Part shown: positions 41,340 to 49,700 of the stretch, piece by piece
Layout: every line of letters starts with the position of its first letter
Position numbering within the stretch: position 1 is the stretch's first letter
Source: Bacillota bacterium
GTDB lineage: Bacteria > Bacillota > Clostridia > Acetivibrionales > DTU013
Assembly: GCA_023426125.1 (NCBI GenBank)
Contig: JAFABI010000109.1
Coordinates: 91,307-155,306, forward strand
Reading direction: 5' to 3'
Length of the DNA stretch: 64,000 nt
The notes under the pieces: generated by a model
The model's database searches: none
What the model saw: only the letters and a program-made list of their open reading frames with translations
What the model was told of the DNA's origin: nothing
Program-made: the position numbers and the translations under genes

Positions 41340-41984
41340 TTATTTATCCTCGATCAACACTGCCCGGACAGGGCTGCCGTTCCCATTGGTAATTTTTATG
41401 GGAAGCGCCACCATATCATATTCGCCCTGGACAACGTCTCTGAGCAAAAGTCCCTCTAAAATGACGATATTGTGTTTCAGAAGCAAATAGTGGACTTCCG
41501 GCACATCGCTTTGATATTTTTCCACCGAAAGATAATCAAAGCCGAGGGTTCTGATTTCCCTCCGGCATAAATACTCTGCGGCGTCGAGGGTCAGATAGGC
41601 AAAACCGGTATCAAACACACCCGTTTGCTTTGCTGTAGAGTTTCTTGTCTTTAGAAGGACAATGTCCCCCTTGTTTATGTCAAAATCCATTAAATCGGCC
41701 GCTGTCACAGCGTCCTTCCCCTTGATTTCAAGAACCTTCGCTTTTCCTATGAAGCACTCCAGCGGCAGCCGGTCGACGGTAAGTCCGTCGGCGTAAAAAT
41801 GCCTGGGGGCATCAATATGGGTGCCCGTGTGGGAACCGAAGGTGATGACCGACAGATTATAGAGACCACCTTCTTTTATGCTGCTTTTTTCTATGATTTC
41901 CACAGGCGGGTCTCCCGGATATACCATCATTCCTGCCGAAAAATCCATGGTTATATCATAATAATTTTTTCCCATGCTGCTCAT
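41340..41984 (-). CDS. Cyclase family protein (kynurenine formamidase-like)
   Basis: Metal-dependent hydrolase of 214 residues: YDITMDFSAGMMVYPGDPPVEI at the start, the diagnostic metal site SVITFGSHTGTHIDAPRHFYADG (His-x-Gly-Thr-His-x-Asp), GDIVLLKTRNS, and LLLRDVVQGEYDMVALPIKITNGNGSPVRAVL at the end. The group includes kynurenine formamidase and isatin hydrolase; the substrate here is unknown. ATG 41984 follows GAAAGGGTGATA; ATG 41975 is also possible. Confidence 0.88.
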   Translation of the reverse strand: MSSMGKNYYDITMDFSAGMMVYPGDPPVEIIEKSSIKEGGLYNLSVITFGSHTGTHIDAPRHFYADGLTVDRLPLECFIGKAKVLEIKGKDAVTAADLMDFDINKGDIVLLKTRNSTAKQTGVFDTGFAYLTLDAAEYLCRREIRTLGFDYLSVEKYQSDVPEVHYLLLKHNIVILEGLLLRDVVQGEYDMVALPIKITNGNGSPVRAVLIEDK

Positions 41985-41986
41985 TA

Positions 41987-42129
41987 TCACCCTTTCATCC
42001 TGGTTTCCCACCACATTTTGCTCACTTTGTCCCCTATCAATATTTCCTTCAGGAAGGCTGCCACCCGGCAGATGTCTTCCTTCCCGGCCATAAGGCAGTC
42101 TTTATGCTCTATGCCGAGGCGCCTCAAAC
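41987..42129 (-). pseudogene. Headless C-terminal fragment upstream of the cyclase gene
   Basis: An open frame of about 46 codons reads CLRRLGIEHKDCLMAGKED, then ICRVAAFLKEILIGDKVSKMWWETRMKG, with its stop three bases before the cyclase start. No start codon or ribosome site is visible upstream, and other frames are closed. It looks like the tail of a once longer gene cotranscribed with the cyclase. Family not recognised. Confidence 0.3.
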
Positions 42130-42181
42130 ATCACCGGCACCGGAGATAATTTCAACGCAGGCTTTTCCTAATCACCGACAT

Positions 42182-43330
42182 TTACCCGAGCATACGCGCG
42201 GCGGCCGCCATGTTGCCGATAATGTCCACGCCAAAGGGACATCGTTTTTCGCAGCTTCCGCAGCCGATACATTCTGCACCGCCATGGGCAAGCGCCGAAT
42301 AGTGGGAACGGATAGACGGCGGGATATTTCCCTCATCCAGCCGGGCAATATCCAGGTATTTGTTTACAGCTGCGATATCGATTTCAACCGGGCAGGGCTG
42401 GCAATGGCTGCAATACACACAGTTGCCCCGGAAATCGTTGCGTAGCGTGTTCAGTACACTGGTGTAGTCGCGCTCGCTGTCGCTCATGTCAAGATAGCGC
42501 ACAGCGTCCAGCACTTCTCCGCGTGTCTTGCAGCCCAGCAGAACGCTGGCAACAGCCGGACGGGTCAGGGCATAGTGGATGCATTGCGCGACGGTCATGG
42601 GCTTCTGGAAGGGTGTGTGCATGGGCGAGAGCAGCTTGCCGGCTCCCAGCGTTTTCATCACGGTTATGCCCACTCCCTTCTGCTCACAGAACTTGTAGAG
42701 TGCGGCACGTTTGGGATCAATCCCCCGAAACGCCGCAGAATCAAGCTGTTCAAGCTCATCAAGCACATAGGTCTCGGCCGGGTAAAGATCAAACGCCAGA
42801 TTGATGCTGAACAAAAGCATCTCCGGCAGTCCTGTCTCGATCACGCGCATCGCCATCCCGGGATTATGGGAGCTAAAGCCGATGTGGCTGATGTCGCCCT
42901 GTGTTTTGAGCCGCTGCACATAGTCGGCAAAGCCGCTGTTGAACACACCGTTATAATCTTCCTCGGAATCGATAAAAAACATCATGCCAAAGTCTATATA
43001 GCCGCCGAAAATGCGCAGCAGTTCCTCACAATACCGCTGAACCACCGGCAGGTCGCGGCTGATGTCGTACTGCCTGCCGATATCCGTCGAACCGATATGC
43101 CCCTGGATCATCACCTTACTACGTTGGCTGCCAAGCGCCTTTGCGATGTTTTCCCGTACTTCCTTCCCCGGCATGAACACGTCGAACAGGTTGATCCCCT
43201 GCTCCAGCGCCGCGTCGACGATCTCCTTGATCTGTCCGTAAGGCATACCGTCCAAATGCTCGCAGCCCAGGCCAATGATGCCGGCACGGCTCCCTGTTTT
43301 TCCAATTTCTCTGTAATGCACGTGATTCAC
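42182..43330 (-). CDS. Aldo/keto reductase with C-terminal 4Fe-4S domain
   Basis: Protein of 382 residues. N-terminal aldo/keto reductase barrel (REIGKTGSRAGIIGLGCEHL, GINLFDVFMPGKEVRENIAKAL, GDISHIGFSSHNPGMAMRVIETG, ALTRPAVASVLLGCKTRGEVLDAVRYL), then a ferredoxin-like part with CVYCSHCQPCPVEIDI and CIGCGSCEKRCPFGVDI. In the barrel the usual catalytic Tyr position in NLFDVFM is Phe, as in other members of this Fe-S group, so ordinary carbonyl reduction may not apply. The start is GTG 43330 or GTG 43321, both near AAAGGATAGGTGA. The GNAT gene ends seven bases upstream. Confidence 0.86.
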   Translation of the reverse strand: MNHVHYREIGKTGSRAGIIGLGCEHLDGMPYGQIKEIVDAALEQGINLFDVFMPGKEVRENIAKALGSQRSKVMIQGHIGSTDIGRQYDISRDLPVVQRYCEELLRIFGGYIDFGMMFFIDSEEDYNGVFNSGFADYVQRLKTQGDISHIGFSSHNPGMAMRVIETGLPEMLLFSINLAFDLYPAETYVLDELEQLDSAAFRGIDPKRAALYKFCEQKGVGITVMKTLGAGKLLSPMHTPFQKPMTVAQCIHYALTRPAVASVLLGCKTRGEVLDAVRYLDMSDSERDYTSVLNTLRNDFRGNCVYCSHCQPCPVEIDIAAVNKYLDIARLDEGNIPPSIRSHYSALAHGGAECIGCGSCEKRCPFGVDIIGNMAAAARMLG

Positions 43331-43337
43331 CTATCCT

Positions 43338-43907
43338 TTAACTTCGCTTTGAAAGCACATCTTTTATTCCCATCAGGGCAATAGATTCGCATGTCTGCAA
43401 ATTGACGATAAACCCCGTCTTTATTCCCCTGGCAAAGCCGGCTTTCTCATAAAACCTCAAGGTATCTTCGTTCTTTGATCCGGTCATAAGCATTACCTTG
43501 TAGCAGTTATTTTTTCTTGCAATATCAATCGCTTTATGGAGCACCCTGGTGCCATAGCCCCTTTTCCTGTAGTCCTTGTGGGTGACTACATTTTCAATCA
43601 GGCCATAGGGTCTTAACCCTCTTGTGAGGTTTTTAATAATGGAAATCGTACAGGAGGAAACAATTTCACCGTTTTCATCCATTACTATATAATATAGGTT
43701 TGGATCATTATAAATTTCATCCCAAAGCGGATCCAGCAGCTCTTCCGGATGATCCTCAGGATCCTCCGGATGCAGTTGCCTGTATAGGCTCAAGAGCTTG
43801 GGCAATTCTTCATAACGGATTGTTCTTGGTTCATACGGGCAATCCGCTATTTCTTTTTCATCGGATAACTTATTGTTTATGGTTTTTTCTCCCCCTGGGA
43901 TATCCAT
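43338..43907 (-). CDS. GNAT family N-acetyltransferase
   Basis: Acetyltransferase of 189 residues. The core GNAT motif is YGLIENVVTHKDYRKRGYGTRVLHKAIDIARKNNCYKVMLMTG, with the acetyl-CoA loop R-K-R-G-Y-G, then NEDTLRFYEKAGFARGIKTGFIVN. The N-terminal portion includes the YEELPKLLSLYRQLHPED segment common in small-molecule GNATs. ATG 43907 has GAGGG nine bases upstream; a TTG at 43916 is closer but weaker. It is upstream of the aldo/keto reductase on the same strand. Substrate unknown. Confidence 0.86.
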   Translation of the reverse strand: MDIPGGEKTINNKLSDEKEIADCPYEPRTIRYEELPKLLSLYRQLHPEDPEDHPEELLDPLWDEIYNDPNLYYIVMDENGEIVSSCTISIIKNLTRGLRPYGLIENVVTHKDYRKRGYGTRVLHKAIDIARKNNCYKVMLMTGSKNEDTLRFYEKAGFARGIKTGFIVNLQTCESIALMGIKDVLSKRS

Positions 43908-44038
43908 ATGATTCAACCCTCTTTCAAAATGCAGGCTCCCATGAATATTATCATGTTAATACAGTAATTCGGCATGGACAAGATATAATCCTTTTCTGTG
44001 TTATATTTTTTGTATGTTGCCAGTTATCATTTTCCATT

Positions 44039-44323
44039 ATGCATATAAAACCAAATGTATACCCCAAACACAATTCAAGAAAGGATATTCATATCACTAC
44101 CGTTGAAGCCTACTACAAAAACAGCCTGAATGTCGACAATACTGCGAAAGCGCTATATTTGCATCGCAATACCGTTTTGTTCAGGCTGAATAGGATTAAA
44201 CAGCTCATCGGCCTGGATCCGTCGAACAATGTCTATGACCGTCGGCTGCTGTTCCATATCCTTTATAATTGTAAAAAAAGAAGGCTTTTTAGCGTGCACA
44301 CACTGAGCCTTAGAACATGTTAG
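44039..44323 (+). pseudogene. CdaR/PucR-type regulator remnant (C-terminal HTH only)
   Basis: The plus strand reads ITTVEAYYKNSLNVDNTAKA, then LYLHRNTVLFRLNRIKQLIGLDPSNN, which is the C-terminal helix-turn-helix of the CdaR/PucR (HTH_30) family, normally preceded by several hundred residues of sensor and linker. Only 94 codons remain from an ATG at 44039, with a frayed tail (NCKKRRLFSVHTLSLRTC). No upstream domain is found in any frame. It is best seen as a gene remnant, though expression as a tiny DNA-binding protein cannot be excluded. Confidence 0.65.
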
Positions 44324-44376
44324 ATTCTTTCAAAAGCAATCCGTATATATTTTCAAAATAACCGTGAGCCGGAGAT

Positions 44377-45150
44377 TCATATGCATGTAAAAGCTCCGTC
44401 AATGATCATATTAAGCCCGGTAGTGTAGGAAGATGCATCGCTCATTAAATAAACCACTGCTCCGGCAAGCTCTTCGGGAGTACCCATACGCTTAAACGGG
44501 ATCAGGCCTTCCCAGAACTGTCTCCAGTCCTCACGCACCGCTCCTGTCATTTCAGTACGGATGTATCCGGGGCTTATGCAGTTTACACGTATTCCCTTTT
44601 CAGCCCATTCGACGGCCAGTGATTTCGTAAGCTGTATAACCCCTGCTTTGGAGGCGTTGTATGATGCCTGTCGCTGCGGTATGTTCACGATGACTCCCGA
44701 CATGGAGGCGGTATTTACAATGGAACCCTTTTTATTCTCCTTTATGAACTGCCTTGCCGCTGCCCGGGCAACATAAAAGATGCCGTTGAGATTGACGTCC
44801 ATAACTTTGAGCCACTCAGCCGGACTTACTGCTTCAGCCTCCTTGTGTATAACGATTCCCGCATTGTTGAAAACGGCGTCAAGGGTGCCGAAATCGGATA
44901 AAAAGGCTGCAAATACATCCTTGACCATCTCCGAATTTGTAACATCGCAGCCGTAGGCACAAGCCTTTATATTATGATTTTCTTTGATACTTTCCGCCGT
45001 GCTCAGGGCCAATTCTCCGTTTATATCGACAATACCTACATACGCACCGCATTGAGCCAGTATATCCGCCACGCACCTGCCGATGCCCTGTGCGCCGCCT
45101 GTCACCATAATGCATCTGCCTTTCAGGTCGAACCTGTCCATAAAGCTCAT
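44377..45150 (-). CDS. SDR family NAD(P)-dependent oxidoreductase
   Basis: Short-chain dehydrogenase of 257 residues. Cofactor loop MVTGGAQGIGRCVADIL, Asp in VDINGE suggesting NAD preference, NNAG (FNNAGIVIHKEAEAV), catalytic Ser in NTASMSGVI, Tyr-x3-Lys in ASYNASKAG, and the C-terminal SSYTTGLNMIIDGAFTCI. Relatives include gluconate 5-dehydrogenase and sugar alcohol dehydrogenases. ATG 45150 is best spaced from GGAGAG; ATG 45156 and GTG 45159 are in frame. Neighbouring elements on both sides are degenerate or repetitive. Confidence 0.9.
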   Translation of the reverse strand: MSFMDRFDLKGRCIMVTGGAQGIGRCVADILAQCGAYVGIVDINGELALSTAESIKENHNIKACAYGCDVTNSEMVKDVFAAFLSDFGTLDAVFNNAGIVIHKEAEAVSPAEWLKVMDVNLNGIFYVARAAARQFIKENKKGSIVNTASMSGVIVNIPQRQASYNASKAGVIQLTKSLAVEWAEKGIRVNCISPGYIRTEMTGAVREDWRQFWEGLIPFKRMGTPEELAGAVVYLMSDASSYTTGLNMIIDGAFTCI

Positions 45151-45195
45151 ATCCATCACTCTCCATTTTATAAACCATCTGTTTTGCTATAATTA

Positions 45196-45444
45196 GTTCA
45201 ATTTCCAATGGGGGCATCCCCCCATACCCCCTCGCTGCGGGCGAAATGTATTCGTCCTGCGCTACACTTCGTGCGCCACGCCTATACGTGGCGTTTGAAC
45301 AACGTCAATTGAGGATTGCAACCCACCACTTATACTACAGCGAAAACTTCTTTGATATAATTTGGATGTTTTCACTGTAGTACATGACAGCTTTTTCAAT
45401 CGGTAACCTCCACCTAAGAGGAGCGGGACTGTGACGTTGTTCAA
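45196..45444. repeat. Dispersed palindrome-rich element, copy B, with insertion
   Basis: Second copy of the element at 18957-19150, same order of small palindromes, flanked on both sides by GTTCAA (45196-45201 and 45439-45444). Between the words CCACC and TGACAGC it holds about 55 extra bases that contain a separate inverted repeat (45333-45382). Its right end reaches the stop codon of the UROD-like gene, which uses bases 45441-45443. Confidence 0.75.
45333..45382. repeat. Nested inverted repeat inside copy B
   Basis: TACTACAGCGAAAAC (45333-45347) and GTTTTCACTGTAGTA (45368-45382) form a 15-base stem with one mismatch around 20 bases. It is absent from copy A, so it entered later as a unit. 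Wording resembles the hairpins at 19231 and 22318. Confidence 0.65.
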
Positions 45445-46508
45445 TGTGTAAGCCTCTCCACCGTTTTGATAATGTCTATTGCCTGCTCACGGCTATCCGC
45501 TGTTCTTACGATGAGGTACAGGCCGTAGGATGAAAGCTCCCGCATCAGCAGTTCTATCTCATCCAATTCGGGGTACAGGATCAGGCATTTTCCGGCGGCC
45601 TGTATCCGCTTGAGGACATCCAGAAATTCGCTGGCTTTCGGCTGGCCGGCAACGGAAGTCCATTGGACAATATCCAGCTTTTTAAGAGACAGCAGCATGT
45701 CAAGGTGCCGGATTTGCTCCATACCGTCCAGGTGGTAGGCGGAATAATCCAGAAAACCGGTGAGCTCTTCAAGCTCGGGCAGCACAAATTTTTCGAAAAG
45801 CTTTGGTGAAAGCATCACGGAAATATCCGCCTGGAGTTGGGCAAAGGTTCCCGGCGCCCAGCTGTTCATCCACCCGTGGGTGCACCCGCCTTCGTTGTTG
45901 TCTTTAATGATATTGAACAATTTTGCCTGTGCATGCCGGTATGCCCTGGAGATTTCCCCCAGAGCCCTTTCAATTTCGTCAGGGTACTCGTAAAAGTCAA
46001 TCAGCAATTCCTCACCGCGAAGCAGGGAAAGCGCATCCAGGTTGCCGCAGTTGTCCGGCATGGACACCATCATGTCGCCTCCGGCAAGCCTGCACAGCTC
46101 CGAAACCACGGCCAGATCTTCCGCCAGTGCCGGGCTGTCCTCATTGAAACCTATCCGGTCCTTTTCCCAATCATGGATCACCGGCTCGAACCAGATGGTT
46201 TCCGGCATATATACAAAGCTGTTTATCCCGAAATATTTGGCGTGGCCGACGGTGCCAAGGTTTGGCCAGATACATGGGAAGCCGTCTCCGCCGAAATAGG
46301 TGCGGTCAAATTTATTGCGGCAGCGCTCATAAACCATGGCAGGATCCATGTACCATTTGCGGCGCTCCTCCTGCGTTTCCCCCATGGGGGCCTCCTGATA
46401 CCGCTGATCCGTCACAATTACCGACACACAGCAGCGGTCAACGATTTCCCTGTCCCAGAATGCAACCAGTCTACGGCGGGACATTTCCCAGTCTTCCTTC
46501 CATTTCAT
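45441..46508 (-). CDS. Uroporphyrinogen decarboxylase-like (UROD/MtaA superfamily) protein
   Basis: Protein of 355 residues: MKWKEDWEMSRRRLVAFWDREIVDRCCVSV, YFGGDGFPCIWPNLGTVGHAKYFG, LGEISRAYRHAQAKLFNI, GGCTHGWMNSWAPGTFAQLQADISVMLSPKLFEKFVLPELEELTGFLDYSAYHLDGMEQIRHLDMLLSL. The UROD-type barrel ends are recognisable but the zinc-binding HSCG motif of the 25589 paralog is not present; a Tyr-His-Leu-Asp-Gly stands in that place. ATG 46508 follows AAAGGGAAGTGAATTGC. It overlaps the end of the GH31 gene by codon frame only at the boundary and lies downstream of it, so it belongs to the second sugar locus. Function unknown. Confidence 0.75.
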   Translation of the reverse strand: MKWKEDWEMSRRRLVAFWDREIVDRCCVSVIVTDQRYQEAPMGETQEERRKWYMDPAMVYERCRNKFDRTYFGGDGFPCIWPNLGTVGHAKYFGINSFVYMPETIWFEPVIHDWEKDRIGFNEDSPALAEDLAVVSELCRLAGGDMMVSMPDNCGNLDALSLLRGEELLIDFYEYPDEIERALGEISRAYRHAQAKLFNIIKDNNEGGCTHGWMNSWAPGTFAQLQADISVMLSPKLFEKFVLPELEELTGFLDYSAYHLDGMEQIRHLDMLLSLKKLDIVQWTSVAGQPKASEFLDVLKRIQAAGKCLILYPELDEIELLMRELSSYGLYLIVRTADSREQAIDIIKTVERLTH

Positions 46509-46513
46509 GCAAT

Positions 46514-48814
46514 TCACTTCCCTTTGAGGATTATTTTAAATGTGTTGCTGCCATATATGCCGCCATCAAAGGTCTTGCCCTCCGTCAGCAATTCTCCGGA
46601 AGCATCATTCCAGCGCAATATCCGTTCCGAATATGCTCCGCGCTCATATGCGTATGTTTCACCGTCGTCGTCATACAGGGTGAAGCTGGATGACTTTCCC
46701 GGGAAGATGTGCAGTTCCAGCGGCACGGCCACCTTTTCACCCGTATGCTGTACAACGGGGCCCATGGGAAGGATCGCTCCCGATCTCACAAATACCGGTA
46801 TCCGGTCAAGAGGAGCTTCTGCCGGGAGATTTCCCGCCATCACCGGCATTCCCGTCCAGAAATCATACCATTTTTCATCTTCCGGCAGATAAACCTTCCG
46901 GCTGTGAGCACCCTTTTCATACACAGGGCAAATCATCAGCCACGGGCCAAGCATAAACTGGTCGTCGACGCCGGCAGCTTTTTCATCCTTGGGAAAATCG
47001 GCGGCGACAGGGCGCATGAAAGTATAATCCTCCTTTGTGACCCTATGCGCCAGAGAATATAGATAGGGCAGGAGCCTGTAGCGCAGGCGGATGAATTTCA
47101 CAAGGGTATCGTAAACCGGCTCCCCCTTTTCGCCGAACCGCCATATCTCCCGGGGAAAATCCGTGCCGTGGACGCGGAACATGGGCAGGAAAGCACCATA
47201 CTGGAACCATCTTACAAAGAGCTCACGGTATTCGTCATCCTCCGGCCCTTTGTCATAATGCCCGTCGCCATACCATTGCTTCCAGTCCTTCACAAAGAAT
47301 CCGCCAATATCAAGGGTCCAGTACGGACAGCCTGAAGATGTGAAAGACAGGCCTTCCGCTATTTGCCTGCGCAAGGTGGTCCAGTTGGCGGATATGTCTC
47401 CCGACCATGTAAATGCGCCATATCGCTGCTGCCCTGCATAAGAGGAGCGCGTAAGATTGAGCACCCGCTTTTCGGAGGCCCGGCGCTGCCCTTCGTATAT
47501 TCCCCGGCAGTGAAGAAGGGAATATGCGCACACATATTCTGAATCAATATAGGTGGACGCTTCTTTTACATTCATGCTCTGGCGCTGCTCCGGCTCAGGT
47601 TTTACAGAGCTTTCCGTCCAGTCGGCTTCAAAGGGCTCGGTACAATCGCACCACCAGGCGTCGATCCCATGGCGGAACAGCCCTTCCTCCGCCTGCATCC
47701 AATACATTTCCCTCCCCGCCTTCCCGAAAGGGTTATAGGTGGAATTGTTCAGCAGCAGAAGTCCGTTTTCGGAAAATTCCCGGTGGTTTTTCCCTCCCGG
47801 GGCCATATGGGGCCAGATGGATATCATCAGTTTCACATTGTCGCCGTGCAGCTTTTCCATCATTTCAGAAGGGTCGGGAAAGCGTGTGCTGTCAAATATC
47901 TTCTCGCCCCATAGCTCACCTTCCCAGCTTTTCCAGTCCAGGATCATCAGATCGAGAGGGATGCCGCGGCGGCGGTATTCACCGGCAACCTCAAGGAGCT
48001 CCTCCGCGCTGGTATAACGCTCTTTGGACTGGCAGAAGCCAAAGCTCCACCGGGGAGGCATGGGGGCTTTCCCCGTAAGTCTCCTGTATCCCGCGATGAC
48101 CCTGTCAAAGCTTCCTCCGGCTACAAAATAATAGTCCATCTCCTCATCCGCGTCCGTCCATAGATAGGAGCCATAACCGTCGTCATGAAAGGTCATGTCG
48201 GTATAGCTGTCAAAAAGCATCCCATAGCCGCGGGTGGACCAGAAGAAGGGTACGCAGGCCTTCATGTTCTGCTGGTAGAGAAACCGGCTCTTCCCCCGCA
48301 GGTTCAAATAGCCTTCTTCATGGGAGCCGAAGCCCATAACCGCTTCTCCGTCCGAAAAATCAAGGTTCAGCTTCGTATGGAAGGCCATCCGGTCAAAAAC
48401 GCCTTTGAGGCTTCTGGCATCCACACGCACGCCATCTACGGTAGTACGCTGGCTTATGGTCGTTTCATCCCCATGCGCATAGCGGTAAACCTCAACCTCC
48501 TCCAATTCCCTGGGACGCCGCTGGTTTTCCGACAACAGCAGGAAGCCGTTTCCGTCATAGTATTTGCAAGCAAGCGTCCGACGGTTTATAACCACTGTCA
48601 CCTTTCCAGTCGTTAAGGTAACGGCTGACTCATCTTCGGACATTTCCACGGGAACCGGCGTTTCGTCATGCCATACAATCATTAGGCTCGGCGTTTTGGA
48701 AAAGCTGTCCTTTTTTGTATATGTGATTCTTATTATTTCCGGTGTAATGGCCATAACTCTCAATTTTCCGCCATCCTGCCCGGTTTCGTAGCAATAGAGA
48801 GGTTCTTTCTGCAT
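46514..48814 (-). CDS. GH31 alpha-glucosidase/alpha-xylosidase-type enzyme
   Basis: Retaining alpha-glycosidase of 766 residues, cytoplasmic. An N-terminal beta-sandwich is followed by the GH31 barrel with GLGF-like GFGSHEEGYLNLRG, WSFGFCQSKERYTSAEELLEVAGEYRRRGIPLDLMILDWKSWEGELWG, nucleophile Asp in IDAWWCDCTEPFEADWTE, acid/base Asp in FTWSGDISANWTTLR, and PYWTLDIGGFF. The C-terminal sandwich includes VPVFVRSGAILPMGPV. It is closest in pattern to alpha-xylosidase-like members acting on plant oligosaccharides, but specificity is not readable. ATG 48814 is preferred because GGGGA lies six bases upstream. It follows the ABC permease genes on the same strand. Confidence 0.9.
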   Translation of the reverse strand: MQKEPLYCYETGQDGGKLRVMAITPEIIRITYTKKDSFSKTPSLMIVWHDETPVPVEMSEDESAVTLTTGKVTVVINRRTLACKYYDGNGFLLLSENQRRPRELEEVEVYRYAHGDETTISQRTTVDGVRVDARSLKGVFDRMAFHTKLNLDFSDGEAVMGFGSHEEGYLNLRGKSRFLYQQNMKACVPFFWSTRGYGMLFDSYTDMTFHDDGYGSYLWTDADEEMDYYFVAGGSFDRVIAGYRRLTGKAPMPPRWSFGFCQSKERYTSAEELLEVAGEYRRRGIPLDLMILDWKSWEGELWGEKIFDSTRFPDPSEMMEKLHGDNVKLMISIWPHMAPGGKNHREFSENGLLLLNNSTYNPFGKAGREMYWMQAEEGLFRHGIDAWWCDCTEPFEADWTESSVKPEPEQRQSMNVKEASTYIDSEYVCAYSLLHCRGIYEGQRRASEKRVLNLTRSSYAGQQRYGAFTWSGDISANWTTLRRQIAEGLSFTSSGCPYWTLDIGGFFVKDWKQWYGDGHYDKGPEDDEYRELFVRWFQYGAFLPMFRVHGTDFPREIWRFGEKGEPVYDTLVKFIRLRYRLLPYLYSLAHRVTKEDYTFMRPVAADFPKDEKAAGVDDQFMLGPWLMICPVYEKGAHSRKVYLPEDEKWYDFWTGMPVMAGNLPAEAPLDRIPVFVRSGAILPMGPVVQHTGEKVAVPLELHIFPGKSSSFTLYDDDGETYAYERGAYSERILRWNDASGELLTEGKTFDGGIYGSNTFKIILKGK

Positions 48815-48872
48815 AAACATTCCCCATTCATGTGTATTTTTTCTTGCAATGCTTGTTTGTCGCGTCACACAA

Positions 48873-49700
48873 TCATCCCTTGACCGCGCCGGCAGTCATC
48901 CCCGATATGATATATCGCTGTCCCAGCAGGTAAACGGCCACAACCGGGATGCAGATCAGGACGATATCGGCGCAGACCAGGTGCCAGTCCGAGGAGTAGC
49001 GCCCGAAAAAGCTGTAAACGGAAAGGGTTATGGGCCACGAACGCGAGTCATTCATGAAGTAAAGCGGAAGGACGAATTCATTCCACGTATTCAGGAAGTT
49101 CAGGATAAAAACAGTGATAATCACCGGTTTCAACAGGGGAAGAATCACAAGCCCGAATAATTGCAGCGAATTGCAGCCGTCCAGGATGGAAGCCTCATCC
49201 AGCTCTACGGGGAGGCTTCCTACAAAGGCATAAATCAAAAATACGCTGAAGGGGATTTGAATCGCCGCATAAAGAAGCACCAGCCCTGTCCTTGTGTTAA
49301 TGATCTGAAGGAACTGCATGACCTTCATCAGGGCCACGAAGTTAATGGGCATGGCAATTCCCATGATCATGACATAATACAGGAAACGATTGAATTTGGT
49401 CCGGTTCCGTGAAAGGACGAATGCGGCCAGTGCAGCCAGCAATACGCTTATGACAACGGCAAACACCGAATATCCGATGCTGTTCAGAAATGACTGGACC
49501 AGTTTTCCCTTCTCGATGACCGTCAGAAAATTTTCAAAATGCCAGACCTCCGGAAGCTCCATGCCCATGGAAGAAGACTGGCGCTTGTCCTTGAAGGAAT
49601 TGATGAAGATCATGAAAACCGGGACAAGAATAACAAGGGAGATCACTGCAATGAAAAGATTTTTTACAGCTGCAGCGATAACACGTCCGGTCCTGTTCAT
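48873..49700 (-). CDS. Carbohydrate ABC transporter permease, MalG type
   Basis: Membrane subunit of 275 residues, six segments, EAA loop ELDEASILDGCNSLQLFGLVILPLLKPVIITVFIL, C-terminus LLGQRYIISGMTAGAVKG as in CUT1 permeases. ATG 49700 follows GGAGGTGG and overlaps the MalF-type gene stop by four bases. Works with the other permease and the lipoprotein at 50696; the shared ATPase is encoded elsewhere. Confidence 0.95.
   Translation of the reverse strand: MNRTGRVIAAAVKNLFIAVISLVILVPVFMIFINSFKDKRQSSSMGMELPEVWHFENFLTVIEKGKLVQSFLNSIGYSVFAVVISVLLAALAAFVLSRNRTKFNRFLYYVMIMGIAMPINFVALMKVMQFLQIINTRTGLVLLYAAIQIPFSVFLIYAFVGSLPVELDEASILDGCNSLQLFGLVILPLLKPVIITVFILNFLNTWNEFVLPLYFMNDSRSWPITLSVYSFFGRYSSDWHLVCADIVLICIPVVAVYLLGQRYIISGMTAGAVKG

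Noticed and set aside
42575..43384. 269-codon plus-strand open frame
   Set aside because: Antisense to the Fe-S aldo/keto reductase gene; no start signal or family pattern.
43700..44038. N-terminal extension of the CdaR-like frame
   Set aside because: The upstream codons overlap the GNAT gene antisense and encode no family pattern; only the segment after 44039 looks real.
45837..46892. 351-codon plus-strand open frame
   Set aside because: Lies opposite the UROD-like and GH31 genes, with Pro/Arg/His-rich composition typical of a shadow frame.
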